Shown piece by piece: positions 8,219-17,432 of a stretch of DNA of 64,000 bases (positions within the stretch are counted from its first letter, which is position 1; the number at the start of each line of letters is the position of its first letter). The DNA is taken from contig CAZWCX010000015.1 of assembly GCA_964632945.1 (NCBI GenBank), positions 1 through 64,000 of the forward strand, given 5' to 3'. The notes under the pieces are model-generated. The model saw nothing but the letters and a program-made list of their open reading frames with translations. It was not told the origin of the DNA and did not search any database. Made by a program: the position numbers and the translations under genes. The DNA is from CAZWCX01 sp964632945 (GTDB lineage Bacteria > Planctomycetota > MHYJ01 > WSZJ01 > CAZWCX01).

Positions 8219-9844
8219 ATGGTTCGATGGCTTCCGGCGGCATGCCTGGCCGCCGCTGTCCTGGCCGCGTGCCTGCCGGTCGACCCCGTGGTGGCCTTTC
8301 TGGCGCGCCGGTTCAACACGGTGCGCACCTATGCCGACGACTACGCGCTCGGTCTGCGTCTGTGGGCGGGGGTGACGGCGCTGAACCTGGCCCTCGCGGG
8401 ATGGGCGGCGGCGCGGGCGTCGGGGTGGCGGTGGAGGTCGGAGGCCGGAGCGGACGGGCGTCAAGCGCCCGGCGGGAGTGACGCGGGGTTCGTGATCGCC
8501 CTGGCCCTGCTGGCGCTTGCGGTGCGCGTCCCCGGGCTGGGCGGCAGCCTGCAGCACGACGAGTGGTACTTCTACCACGAGTACATTCGCCACGGGCCGC
8601 TGGTGTTCCTGACGCGCACCTACAATCATCCGCTCAGCAATCTCCTGGTCTGGCTGTCGACTTCGGTCTTCGGGGCTACGGAAGTCGGGATGCGGGTGCC
8701 GAGCCTCCTCTTCGGCGTGGCGGCGTGCGTGGGGTTCGATCGGCTGGCGCGGGAGTATTGGCCGCAGTCCGACGCTCGCGTGGTATCCCTCCTGTTTGCG
8801 CTCTCGACCCCGGCGGTGCACTTCGCCCAGGAGGCGCGCGGGTATTCCCCGGGGCTGGCGCTGGCGACCTGGGCGCTGGTGTTTCACGCGCGCGCCGCGG
8901 CGGGGGGGCGTGCGCGGGACTGGGCGGCGTACGTGGCCTGTGCGGTCGGGGCCGTGTGGGCGCACCTGTTCGCGGCGCTCCTGCCGTTCGGGCTCTGGGT
9001 CGCGTCGATGGTCCGGCGGCCGGCGCTCGGGGGCGCGGCGGCGGAGGGAACGGGTCGGGGGACGCACTCGGTCGCTTTCGGCGCGGTGGGATTGCTCTCC
9101 CTGGAGCTGTACGCGCTGGTGTTGCCGCGTCTGTTGGGTCACTACGAGGGTCCGCAGGGGGCGGCGGGGGAGCCGTGGGGGTCGCTGCGGCTCCTGCTCG
9201 GAGCGACGCACGCGCCGTTCGCCCTGCAGGCGGGGTTGGCGGGTCTGGCCGCGTACGGGGCGTGGGCGGCGTGGCGCGGGCGATACGCCGCTCCGGCGGC
9301 GCTGGCGGCCGGCGTCGTGCCGGCGATTCCCGTGTTGTGGGGCTCTCCGTACGGGATGCTGGCGCGGTTCTTCCTGTTCCTTCATCCGCTGGTATTCGTG
9401 TGCCTCGGGGCGGGAATGGCGGGGGCGGCGGGTGCGATCGCGGGTCCGGACGCAGCGGGGGGGCGGCGCCGGAACGCCTTCGGCGGGCTTGCGCTTCTGG
9501 TCGCGGCGGCTCTGGGGTGGTCGCTGGTCGCCTACCACGCGGGCGTGAAGATCGACTTCGCCGCCGCGGCGCGCGCGGTCGAGTCGGAGCGCCGGCCGGG
9601 CGAGCGCGTGGGACTCTGGTACGACAGCAAGGCGGTCCTGTTCTACGTCCGCGATCGGGAGGCGTACACGGTCGTGGGGCGGCGGGCGGCGGAAGCGGCG
9701 CGGCCGGAGTGGGTGTTCATCCAGGACGCCCACGTGGGCGGGGCCGAGGGCATCCGGGCCCTGCTCGACGAGGGGTACGCGCTCCGCCACGAGTTCCCTT
9801 CCCGCGCCGGGCGGACCCTGCAAGTCTGGCGTCGGCGAGATTGA
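8219..9844 (+). CDS. Integral membrane glycosyltransferase, GT-C type (ArnT/PMT-like)
   Basis: A 541-aa polytopic protein with about ten hydrophobic helices. After the first helices comes 'SLQHDEWYFYHEY' (near residues 115-127), which fits the acidic first periplasmic loop of GT-C enzymes of the ArnT/GT39/GT83 group. It is followed by 'THPLSNLLVWLS'-like sequence (here 'NHPLSNLLVWLS') and 'FAQEARGYSPG', both typical of that group. The C-terminal part is a soluble domain of about 110 residues. Such enzymes transfer a sugar from a polyprenyl-phosphate donor on the outer face of the membrane. The acceptor is unknown. The start at 8219 was chosen because hydrophobic sequence begins at once; a Shine-Dalgarno sequence is weak. 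Confidence 0.8.
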   Translation: MVRWLPAACLAAAVLAACLPVDPVVAFLARRFNTVRTYADDYALGLRLWAGVTALNLALAGWAAARASGWRWRSEAGADGRQAPGGSDAGFVIALALLALAVRVPGLGGSLQHDEWYFYHEYIRHGPLVFLTRTYNHPLSNLLVWLSTSVFGATEVGMRVPSLLFGVAACVGFDRLAREYWPQSDARVVSLLFALSTPAVHFAQEARGYSPGLALATWALVFHARAAAGGRARDWAAYVACAVGAVWAHLFAALLPFGLWVASMVRRPALGGAAAEGTGRGTHSVAFGAVGLLSLELYALVLPRLLGHYEGPQGAAGEPWGSLRLLLGATHAPFALQAGLAGLAAYGAWAAWRGRYAAPAALAAGVVPAIPVLWGSPYGMLARFFLFLHPLVFVCLGAGMAGAAGAIAGPDAAGGRRRNAFGGLALLVAAALGWSLVAYHAGVKIDFAAAARAVESERRPGERVGLWYDSKAVLFYVRDREAYTVVGRRAAEAARPEWVFIQDAHVGGAEGIRALLDEGYALRHEFPSRAGRTLQVWRRRD

Positions 9845-9870
9845 CGCGCGGCGGCGCCCCCGGGTAGGAT
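9841..9870 (+). promoter_or_regulatory. Promoter of glyQS
   Basis: TTGACG (9841-9846, overlapping the stop codon of the GT-C gene) and TAGGAT (9865-9870) with 18 nt between. This predicts a leader of about 145 nt before glyQS. I saw no T-box-like structure in the leader. Confidence 0.45.
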
Positions 9871-10021
9871 GGGCCGCCGCCCGCGGCCGTTCCGTCGTTC
9901 CGGACGCTTGCGACCGCGGGTCCCCTGCCCGCCCCGGGCGGTCCCGGCCCGTTCCACCCCGGCGCGAGGCGCGCCGGCGGGGAGGCCGTTCCATCCATCC
10001 GGCCACGAGAGGAAATGCAGC

Positions 10022-11521
10022 ATGGTCACCATGGAGACGATCGTCAACCTGTGCAAGCGGCGCGGGTTCATCTTCCAGTCCAGCGAAGTGTACGGCGGTC
10101 TGGAGAGTTGCTGGGACTACGGTCCGCTCGGCGTCGAACTGAAGCGCAACGTCAAGAACGCCTGGTGGCGGGCGATGATCCAGCAGCGGGACGACGTCGT
10201 CGGCCTGGACGCCAGCATTCTGATGAATCCCCGCGTCTGGGAGGCCTCGGGCCACGTCTCCCACTTCACGGATCCGATGACCGACTGCAAGCAGTGCAAG
10301 TCGCGGTTCCGCGCGGACCATCTTCCGGAGTTCCGCAAGGAATCGAAGTGGATCGCCAAGTTCGAGGAGACGTTGCCCAAGGCCACGGGGGCGGACTCGT
10401 TCCGGACCGCGCTCGATCAGGTGGCCAAGAAGCTGCCCGACACGCTGGTGGCGCGCGCGCGCGCGCTGGCGGCCGGCGCGGCGGGCGACCTGAGCGCGCC
10501 GATGCGGGCGCTGATCGAGCAGTCCTGTCCGCGCTGCGGCGGCGAACTCACCGACATCCGGCGCTTCAACCTGATGTTCAAGACCTTCATGGGCCCGGTC
10601 GAAGACGCCGGCGCGGTGGTTTACCTGCGGCCGGAAACCGCCCAGGGGATCCTCGTCAACTTCGCCAACGTGCAGACGACGAGCCGCAAGAAGATCCCGT
10701 TCGGGATCGGCCAGATCGGGAAGTCGTTCCGCAACGAGATCACGCCCGGCAACTTCACGTTCCGGACGCGCGAATTCGAGCAGATGGAGATGGAGTTCTT
10801 CTGCAAGCCGGGCACGGACGAGGACTGGCACCAGAAGTGGATCGACGCGCGGATGGATTGGTACCTCTCGCTCGGGGTGCGCAAAGAGAACCTGCGCCTG
10901 CGCGAGCACGAGAAGGACGAGTTGGCCCACTACGCCAAGCGCTGCTGCGACATCGAGTACCAGTTCCCGATCGGCTGGTCGGAACTCGAAGGGATCGCCA
11001 ACCGGACCGACTACGACCTGAAGCAGCACTCGAAGTTCAGCGGCAAGGAGCTGACCTACTTCGACGAGGAGGCCAAGGAGCACTACACGCCGTACGTGAT
11101 CGAGCCCGCCGCCGGGGCCGATCGCGCGACGCTCGCGTTCCTGGTCGACGCCTACCACGAAGAGCCGGTGAAGGACGACAAGCGCACGGTGCTGAAGTTC
11201 CACCCCGACCTCGCCCCCATCAAGGTGGCGGTGCTGCCGCTCTTGCGCAACCGTCCGGAAATCGTGGAGCTCGCGCACTCGATCAACGACCGGCTGCGCC
11301 GGCACGTGATGTCGCAGTACGACGACACCGCGGCGATCGGGCGGCTGTACCGGAGGCAGGACGAGATCGGCACGGTCTTCTGCCTGACCGTCGACGTGCA
11401 GACGCTCGAGGATCGACAGGTGACGATCCGCGACCGCGACACGATGGCGCAGGACCGGGTGCCCGTGGAGCAGATCGAGAAGGTGGTGCTGGACCGGCTG
11501 GCGGCGAAGCGGCCCCACTAG
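10022..11521 (+). CDS. glyQS: Glycyl-tRNA synthetase, single-chain alpha2 type
   Basis: A 499-aa class II aminoacyl-tRNA synthetase that charges tRNA-Gly in the cytoplasm. Diagnostic segments are 'SSEVYGGLESCWDYGPLG' near residues 20-37, 'RPETAQGI' starting at 203, motif 2 'FRNEITPGNF' starting at 236 followed by 'EFEQMEMEFF', and the C-terminal anticodon-binding domain with 'APIKVAVLPLL'. A cysteine-bearing insertion (CKQC and CPRC pairs) looks like a zinc-binding module of the bacterial eukaryote-like GlyRS. The ATG at 10022 has a GAGAGG ribosome binding site upstream. A housekeeping gene embedded in the glycosyltransferase cluster; the next gene starts 8 bp after its stop. Confidence 0.97.
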   Translation: MVTMETIVNLCKRRGFIFQSSEVYGGLESCWDYGPLGVELKRNVKNAWWRAMIQQRDDVVGLDASILMNPRVWEASGHVSHFTDPMTDCKQCKSRFRADHLPEFRKESKWIAKFEETLPKATGADSFRTALDQVAKKLPDTLVARARALAAGAAGDLSAPMRALIEQSCPRCGGELTDIRRFNLMFKTFMGPVEDAGAVVYLRPETAQGILVNFANVQTTSRKKIPFGIGQIGKSFRNEITPGNFTFRTREFEQMEMEFFCKPGTDEDWHQKWIDARMDWYLSLGVRKENLRLREHEKDELAHYAKRCCDIEYQFPIGWSELEGIANRTDYDLKQHSKFSGKELTYFDEEAKEHYTPYVIEPAAGADRATLAFLVDAYHEEPVKDDKRTVLKFHPDLAPIKVAVLPLLRNRPEIVELAHSINDRLRRHVMSQYDDTAAIGRLYRRQDEIGTVFCLTVDVQTLEDRQVTIRDRDTMAQDRVPVEQIEKVVLDRLAAKRPH

Positions 11522-11529
11522 GCCGCCGC

Positions 11530-12816
11530 ATGCGCACGCTGCTTTTCCTCACCTACCACTTCCCGCCGATGGCGGCCGTCGGCGTGCAGCGTGCCGTCAA
11601 GTTCGTCCGCCACCTGCCCGGTTGCGGCTGGCGGCCGACCGTGATCACCGCGGGCGGCATCGGGTCGTACGACGAGGACCCGTCGCTGCTCGCGGACGTT
11701 CCCGCAGACGTGCGGGTCGAGCGGACCTTCCCGCTGACCAGCTCGCACGCGGCGGCGTGGCCGGCGAAAGTCGGTCTGGAGTCGCTGGCACGCTTCGTCG
11801 ACGAACTCCTGCGGGCGCCGGACCGGCACGCGCCGGGAATCGCCGCGGTGGTGGCCCGGGGACTGTCGGTCGCGCGGCGCTCACCGGTCGATGCGCTCTG
11901 GTCGACCTCCCCCCCGGAGTCGACTCACGTGGCGGGGCTGATCCTGTCGCTGCGGACGGGGTTGCCTTGGATCGCGGATTTTCGCAATGAGTGGACGACC
12001 CACCCCGAGGCGGGACGCCCCCTGACGCCCTTTCACGGCGCCTTGCGACGGGCACTCGAGGCGGCCGTGCTGCGGCGGGCGGACCAGGTGGTCGCCCTCA
12101 ATCCGCCGCACGCGGAGCTGTTGCGGAGCGCCTGGCCGCGGCGGGCCGGCGACATCCACGTGATCGAAAACGGCGTCGACCCGGGAGACCTCGCGGGCCT
12201 GGACGAGGTCGCCCCTCCGACCGACCGTTTCCTGCTCACGTACGCCGGCGGGATCTCGGACCCGGATCCGTTGCGAATCTGCCTGCGCGCGGCGCAGGAG
12301 CGCATCGCGGCCGGGGAGATCGACCCGGCTCGGTTCGAGTTCCGGCTGACCGGATATCTCTGGCAGGCGGAACGGATGCTGCGGGAGGCGCCCGCCTGGG
12401 TGCGTTGTCCGGGCGTGGTGCCCTACCGCGAGGCGCTTCGCCTTTGCCGCGGCAGCACCGCGCTGCTCCTTGCCCAGGGAAAAGTGCGGGAGCGGGTCTA
12501 TCCTTCCAAACTCTACGACTACCTCGCGGTCGGCCGCCCGATCCTCGCCGCGCTGTCGCCGGGCTCGGCCTGCCGGGTCCGTCTCGCGGCCGGCGGACGG
12601 GCGGTGTTCGCCGATCCCACCGACCCCCGGTCCGTCGGGGAGGCGCTGGCGGGGCTCTTCCGGCGCTGGCGAGAAGGTGGGCTTTCCCCCGGACCCCTGC
12701 CGGCGACCGAACCGGAGTGCGACCGGCGCGAGCAGGCGGCGAAACTCGCGCGTCTCCTCGACGAGGCGGTGCGCGCGCGCGGGGGACGCGGTTCGGGTGG
12801 GGATCGGCATCGCTGA
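11530..12816 (+). CDS. Glycosyltransferase family 4 protein
   Basis: A 428-aa protein with two Rossmann-like halves (GT-B fold). The N-terminal half starts 'LLFLTYHFPPMAAVGVQR', the typical opening of GT4 enzymes acting on surface glycans ('YPPxxGVGxxR'), and contains 'PWIADFRNEWT'. The C-terminal half has 'HVIENGVDPGD', an altered but recognisable GT4 'xxNGVD' motif, and 'PSKLYDYLAVGRPILA', the donor-binding region. It probably adds a sugar from a nucleotide donor to a lipid-linked glycan at the cytoplasmic face of the membrane. It directly follows glyQS and begins the run of glycan genes ending at 17181. Confidence 0.88.
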   Translation: MRTLLFLTYHFPPMAAVGVQRAVKFVRHLPGCGWRPTVITAGGIGSYDEDPSLLADVPADVRVERTFPLTSSHAAAWPAKVGLESLARFVDELLRAPDRHAPGIAAVVARGLSVARRSPVDALWSTSPPESTHVAGLILSLRTGLPWIADFRNEWTTHPEAGRPLTPFHGALRRALEAAVLRRADQVVALNPPHAELLRSAWPRRAGDIHVIENGVDPGDLAGLDEVAPPTDRFLLTYAGGISDPDPLRICLRAAQERIAAGEIDPARFEFRLTGYLWQAERMLREAPAWVRCPGVVPYREALRLCRGSTALLLAQGKVRERVYPSKLYDYLAVGRPILAALSPGSACRVRLAAGGRAVFADPTDPRSVGEALAGLFRRWREGGLSPGPLPATEPECDRREQAAKLARLLDEAVRARGGRGSGGDRHR

Positions 12817-12871
12817 GCGCAACGCGCCGGCCGCGCGTGCTCGCCGCGCGGGAAGCGGCGGCGGGCGGGGA

Positions 12872-12908
12872 TTGCCGACCGAACGGGAAGCATGTATCCT
12901 CTAGGATA
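12872..12908 (+). promoter_or_regulatory. Promoter with inverted repeat over the -10 box
   Basis: TTGCCG (12872-12877) and TATCCT (12895-12900) are 17 nt apart. The -10 box is the left arm of a perfect inverted repeat, TATCCT-CT-AGGATA (12895-12908), which could be an operator. Downstream is GAAGGAGG immediately before the ATG at 12944. Confidence 0.45.
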
Positions 12909-12943
12909 CGGCCTCGCCCCCCGGGGCAGAGAGGTGAAGGAGG

Positions 12944-13795
12944 ATGGGGATCGAATCGGTACTGTGCCCGCTCTGTGTCGTGGCTCCGATCCGCGAAATC
13001 CAGGCCAGCCGCCCGTACGGACTCTGGGAGTGCTCCGGCTGTGGGCTCATGTTTTCCAGCCCGCGCCCGGACGGCGCGACGCACCGGGCCTTTCACGACG
13101 AGAAGTACTTCCGCGGCTACTACGGTCAGGGGATCGACGAGTTCCACGCGCGGAAGGGGGAACTCTACGCGCGCATTCACGCCTTCAATGAAACCCGCCT
13201 CGCCATCCTGCGGCGTCACAAGATGCAGGGCCAGATTCTGGATGTGGGCGTGGGGCAGGGGCTCTTTCTCGACGTGGCCCGGGCGGCCGGGTACGAGCCC
13301 TCCGGGTGCGACGTCTCGACGTACATCGCGGGATTCCACCGTTCGCGCGGCATCGACGTGCGGCCGGGCACGGTAGAGGAAACTTTCGTGCAGCCGGGAA
13401 CGTTCGATGCGATCACGCTCTGGCAGACGCTGGAACACACGCTGAATCCCGTGCAGACCCTGATGCACGTGCGGTCGCTCCTGCGGCCCGACGGCGTGGC
13501 GATCGTGAGCGTGCCGAACATGGACGGTCTGGTGGCGCAGGTGAAGCTCTGGATCGGCAAACCGTTTCTGGGCGAGGGCAGCACCGAACTGCACTTCTTC
13601 CACTTCCGGCCGTGCGCGCTCGACCTCCTGCTGCGGGCAACCGGGTTCGAGATCGTGGACCGCGACGCGGAGCCGAGTCAGGACCGGCGGCGGCTGATCG
13701 GCGGGCTGGAGCGGTTCGGGGACCTGCTGCGGGCCCGGTTCGGCTGGGAGGTGGCCGGCTCGGTCACCCGCGTGGTTCGTCCCGCCCGAGGGTGA
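12944..13795 (+). CDS. Class I SAM-dependent methyltransferase with N-terminal zinc ribbon
   Basis: A 283-aa protein. The N-terminus has two Cys pairs (CPLC at about 8-11 and CSGC at about 30-33), a small zinc-binding ribbon often seen in methyltransferases of sugar or polysaccharide clusters. The SAM-binding motif I is 'ILDVGVGQGLFLDVA' (about residues 97-111), followed by 'FDAITLWQTLEHTLNP', the usual motif with the 'W/H-xLEH' element. The C-terminal part ('HFFHFRPCALDLLLRATGF') matches the family of O-methyltransferases acting on glycans. The ribosome binding site GAAGGAGG is excellent. It is followed after 7 bp by the fusion glycosyltransferase gene, so they form an operon. Confidence 0.88.
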   Translation: MGIESVLCPLCVVAPIREIQASRPYGLWECSGCGLMFSSPRPDGATHRAFHDEKYFRGYYGQGIDEFHARKGELYARIHAFNETRLAILRRHKMQGQILDVGVGQGLFLDVARAAGYEPSGCDVSTYIAGFHRSRGIDVRPGTVEETFVQPGTFDAITLWQTLEHTLNPVQTLMHVRSLLRPDGVAIVSVPNMDGLVAQVKLWIGKPFLGEGSTELHFFHFRPCALDLLLRATGFEIVDRDAEPSQDRRRLIGGLERFGDLLRARFGWEVAGSVTRVVRPARG

Positions 13796-13802
13796 CGCCG
13801 AC

Positions 13803-15914
13803 GTGCACTTCATTCACTACAGCCACTCCGACCTGAGCAAGCCGGTCGCCTCGACCGAGCATGTGATGCAGATCGCCGAGCACTGGGCGCAGGACGGGCA
13901 CCGCGTGACGGTGGTGGTCCCCGCCAAGGGGGAGTACCGGCGAGCGTCGCAATGCCGCTTCGAATACGTCCCGTTCGTGGATTTGCGCGGGCTGCGGGAA
14001 GCCACGTTCGAGCTTGCGGCGCTGGTGCGCGTGCTCTGGCTGGCCTTCCGCGAGCGTGTGGACGCCTTCTACTGGCGGCGGCACGGACTCGATCCCGTCC
14101 CTGCGCTGGTGCGACTGCTGACCGGGATCCCGGTGGTGACGGAGATCAACGGCCTGCGGACAATGTACGAATTCGAGCGCGGGATCCGGCACTTCCGCTT
14201 CTGGGACGCGCTCGCCTTTCGTCCGCTGGAGTGGGCCAACTTCGAGGCCAGCGAGTGGATCATGCCGTTGTCGACGGCGCAGCGGGACGGGATTGCCGCG
14301 GATTATCCGCGCCTGGCGGGCCGGCTGACGCTGCAGTCGACGGGGCTGGACTTCGAGCGGTTCCGGCCGATGGACCGGGCCGCCTGCCGTGAGCGGCTGG
14401 GACTGAGTCCGGACGCGCGGGTGGTGGTCTGGGTCGGATACTTCTTCCCCTGGGGGGGGCTCGAGGTCCTGGTGGACGCCGCCCCCCAGGTGCGGGCGGC
14501 GTGCCCCGGGACCCGGTTCGCGCTCTTGGGGGAGGGACACCATCGGCCGGAGGTGGAACGTCGGGTACGCGAGGCGGGGTTGGCGGAGGCCTTCCTGTTC
14601 CCCGGATTCGTCGAGAAGGAGGATCTGCCCTGGTGGTATGGGGCGGCGGACGTGTGCGTGGCGCCGTACCGGCGGGAGCGGTTGCAGGCGGAGGGATTCC
14701 CGCCCTACAAGGTGCTCGAGTACCTGGCGAGCGGCCGTCCGGTGGTGGCGACGCGCGGAGGCGGGATGATCCGGTGGGTGGAAGAAGAAGGACTGGGGGC
14801 GCTGGTCCCGCCGGAGGAACCGGCGGCGCTGGCGCAGGCGCTGACCGATTGGCTGACGAATCCGAATCGCGCGGCCCGGGCGGGGGAGCGGGCGGCACGG
14901 GTGCTGCGGGAGAAGATCCCCGGCTGGCGGGAAGTGGCGCGGGAGATCGTATCGCGTCTGGAATCACCCGCGGCCCGGCCGCTCGACGCGGCGGTCGCAG
15001 CCGCCGCGGCGGGCCCCCGGCCGGTCGCGGCGTCGGGGAGGACCGACGGGGCGGATATCCCCGGCAAGGAACGGGACCCGTCGGTGCCCCCGCGCGTCTC
15101 GATCATCATCCCCGCGCTCGACCGCACGCGGGACGAGATGCTGGCGGCTCTGCAACGGCAATTGGAGTGCCAGCGGTTCCGCGACTTCGAGGTGCTCCTC
15201 ATTCGCGGCGAGAACCGGCAGGGCCGGGCGATCAACCGCGGGGCCGCCGCGGCGCGCGGCGAGATCCTGGTCACGCTCGACGACGACACCCAGATGGGGA
15301 ACGACGACGTGCTCGGAACGCTCGTCGACGTGCTCGACCGGCATTCGGATGTGGGGATGGTCGGCGCCGCGACCGAAGTCCCCCCCGACGCCTCCTGGTT
15401 CGTGCGCCGGGCGCACCGCGAGATTCCCCGGCGCCTGTTCCCGACCGTGGATCGCGTGACCGACAGCGACATGGTGCAGCATCCGTGTCTGGCGATCCGC
15501 AAGGAACTCTTCCACCGCATCGGCGGGGAGGACGAGGAGCTGGTGCGCGGTCTCGACCCGATCCTCCGCGAGAAGGTCCGCCGCGCCGGATATCGCGTGG
15601 TGATGGCGCCGGGGGCTTGGATCTATCACCTGCTGCCGCCGACCCTGGCGGCGGTGCTGCGGATGTACTGGCGCAACGGGGCGGGATCCGCGTTCGCCCA
15701 GGCGCGCTGGCCGGAACGGATCCTGGAACTGGGCAGCGGTTTCGAAGGGGACGACTTCGTGCGCACGCGGCCGTTCCCGTATCGGGTGGGGCGCCGCCTC
15801 CTGCGCCTGGCCGGTTCGTTCCTGACCGGCCGATGGATCGAGGGGTCGACCAGCCTCGCGTACACGCTCGGATTCGTGGCGGAGACGCTGCGCTCCCGAC
15901 GCGGGCGCGCGTGA
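13803..15914 (+). CDS. Bifunctional glycosyltransferase: GT4 domain fused to GT2 domain
   Basis: A 703-aa protein made of two complete glycosyltransferases. Residues 1 to about 395 form a GT4 enzyme: N-terminal 'FIHYSHSDLSKPVASTEHV', then 'LQSTGLDFERFRP', 'FLFPGFVEKEDLPWWYGAAD' split by a turn, and 'PYKVLEYLASGRPVVATRGG', the donor-binding region. An Ala/Pro/Gly-rich linker (about 395-425) follows. Residues about 430-700 form a GT2 enzyme: 'VSIIIPALDRTRDEM', the metal-binding 'VTLDDDTQMG', and 'HPCLAIRKELFHRIGG'. The linker is free of stops and both halves look intact, so this is a real fusion and not a frameshift. It could add two successive sugars to one glycan, which is inference. Confidence 0.88.
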   Translation: MHFIHYSHSDLSKPVASTEHVMQIAEHWAQDGHRVTVVVPAKGEYRRASQCRFEYVPFVDLRGLREATFELAALVRVLWLAFRERVDAFYWRRHGLDPVPALVRLLTGIPVVTEINGLRTMYEFERGIRHFRFWDALAFRPLEWANFEASEWIMPLSTAQRDGIAADYPRLAGRLTLQSTGLDFERFRPMDRAACRERLGLSPDARVVVWVGYFFPWGGLEVLVDAAPQVRAACPGTRFALLGEGHHRPEVERRVREAGLAEAFLFPGFVEKEDLPWWYGAADVCVAPYRRERLQAEGFPPYKVLEYLASGRPVVATRGGGMIRWVEEEGLGALVPPEEPAALAQALTDWLTNPNRAARAGERAARVLREKIPGWREVAREIVSRLESPAARPLDAAVAAAAAGPRPVAASGRTDGADIPGKERDPSVPPRVSIIIPALDRTRDEMLAALQRQLECQRFRDFEVLLIRGENRQGRAINRGAAAARGEILVTLDDDTQMGNDDVLGTLVDVLDRHSDVGMVGAATEVPPDASWFVRRAHREIPRRLFPTVDRVTDSDMVQHPCLAIRKELFHRIGGEDEELVRGLDPILREKVRRAGYRVVMAPGAWIYHLLPPTLAAVLRMYWRNGAGSAFAQARWPERILELGSGFEGDDFVRTRPFPYRVGRRLLRLAGSFLTGRWIEGSTSLAYTLGFVAETLRSRRGRA

Positions 15915-15924
15915 CGGGGGGGAG

Positions 15925-17181
15925 ATGACGCCGCGAACGCTGCTGGTGTCGGCCGACTATCTCGATCCGGAGCGTCCCGGCGGCAGCGCCCGGATGGCGT
16001 GGGAGTCGGCGCGGGGACTCGCCGGACGCGGGCACCTCGTGCGGCTCGCCGCCGGGCTCCCGGAGCCGCCGCCGGCACATGCGGAAGGGACCTTTCGCGC
16101 CGAGTGGTTTCCCTACCCGCCGCGGGGGCGGTTCCTGCCGACGCGCGCCCGGCGGCTGGCGGCGGACGTCCGCCGGGTGACGCGCGCCTGCCTCGGGGGC
16201 GTTCGTCCGGATGCGGTGATCGCCCAACAACCGCTCACGGCGCGCTGGATCGCCGACCTGCCCGAGCTCCGCGGAGTCCCGATCGTCTACGTCTTCCATT
16301 CCCCCTGGCATCGGGAGTACGAGCTCAATGCCGGGATCGGCGTGCCCGACGCCGCACCGCCGGGCCTGTCGGGTCGCCTGCGCATCGGGATCGGCGGCTT
16401 GATCCGCAGACGCTGGGAAGGAAAGATCGTCCGGGAGGCCGCCCGCGTGCTCACGTTGAGCGACTCGATGGCCCGGGAAGCCGTCGCCGCCCACGGGATC
16501 CCGTATGGGGCGATCGGACGGATCCCCGGCGGAGTCGACCTGGGGCGCTTCCATCCTGCGGCGCCGCAGGAGGGGGTGCGCGCCCGACTCGGCCTTCCGA
16601 CCGACGGCCTGCTGCTGCTCACCGCCCGAAGGCTGGTGCCCCGCATGGGGCTGCCGACGCTCGTCCGCGCCTTTGCCGGCCTGGCCGCCGATTTCCCCAC
16701 GGCCCGGCTCGCGCTGTGCGGGACCGGCCCTCTGGAAGAACGGCTGCGCGGACAGGTCGCCGCGCTCGGACTGGCCGGGCGGGTCACCCTGTGCGGGCAC
16801 CTCCCGGAGGAGTTGCTTCCGGATGCGCTTCGCAGCGCCGATCTGGTGGTGGTACCGAGCGCAACCTTGGAGGGCTTCTGCCTGTCGATGGCGGAGGCGC
16901 TGGCTTGCGGAGTGCCGGTGCTGGCGACTCCCGTCGGCGGCATGGCGGAGGTGCTCTCCGGTTTCGACCGGCGCTGCCTGGCCGCCGGGACCGACGAGGC
17001 AGCGCTGGCGGCGGGGATCCGTCACCTGCTGGGCGATGCCGAATTGCGTGCGGACCTTGGCCGGCGCGGGGCGGCGTTTGCGGTGGAAAGATTCGGCTGG
17101 CCCGGAGTGGCCGCCCGGCTCGAGGACGAGGTCGGGCATGTCCTGGGATCCCGTCCGGGCACGGCGGCCGGATCCGCTTGA
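15925..17181 (+). CDS. Glycosyltransferase family 4 protein
   Basis: A 418-aa GT-B enzyme. The start 'TLLVSADYLDPERPGGSARMA' fits the GT4 acceptor-side opening with the Gly-rich loop. Further motifs are 'YVFHSPWHREYE', 'IPGGVDLGRFHP' (GT4 'pnGvD' motif, near 205-216), 'LTARRLVPRMGLPTLVRAF' and 'LEGFCLSMAEALACGVPVLA' containing the family's E-x7-E donor-binding motif. It acts in the cytoplasm on a lipid-linked acceptor. It follows the GT4-GT2 fusion gene after 10 bp with a GGGGGGAG ribosome binding site and closes the glycan cluster. Confidence 0.92.
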   Translation: MTPRTLLVSADYLDPERPGGSARMAWESARGLAGRGHLVRLAAGLPEPPPAHAEGTFRAEWFPYPPRGRFLPTRARRLAADVRRVTRACLGGVRPDAVIAQQPLTARWIADLPELRGVPIVYVFHSPWHREYELNAGIGVPDAAPPGLSGRLRIGIGGLIRRRWEGKIVREAARVLTLSDSMAREAVAAHGIPYGAIGRIPGGVDLGRFHPAAPQEGVRARLGLPTDGLLLLTARRLVPRMGLPTLVRAFAGLAADFPTARLALCGTGPLEERLRGQVAALGLAGRVTLCGHLPEELLPDALRSADLVVVPSATLEGFCLSMAEALACGVPVLATPVGGMAEVLSGFDRRCLAAGTDEAALAAGIRHLLGDAELRADLGRRGAAFAVERFGWPGVAARLEDEVGHVLGSRPGTAAGSA

Positions 17182-17219
17182 GCCGTGGGTCGCCCTGCGG
17201 ACCGATTTCCGGATTTGCA

Positions 17220-17249
17220 TTGTAATGGGGGGGGGGGTGGGCTTATAAT
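17220..17249 (+). promoter_or_regulatory. Promoter of the LamG pseudopilin gene
   Basis: TTGTAA (17220-17225) and a perfect TATAAT (17244-17249) are separated by 18 nt that include a run of 12 G. The predicted leader is about 175 nt long. No other conserved element was recognised in it. Confidence 0.55.
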
Positions 17250-17432
17250 CATTCGCTTGCCTGGAGTGTGCGGAGTTTCCGGCGAGCGGCACGCGGGTCG
17301 GGCATGGGGATCCGGCCGCGGGGCCGATCGCCGACTTCCGCGTGGTGCGCCTGGGATCTCGGGGTCGACGGGTGCCGTTCCGGGCTTTGTTGAACTCGGC
17401 AGAGCGGGGCAGACTCGAAACTGGAGGGATCC

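Noticed and set aside
9871..10021. T-box riboswitch in the long glyQS leader
   Set aside because: No T-box consensus (TGGnACCGCG-like) or specifier loop was visible. The leader is only G/C-rich.
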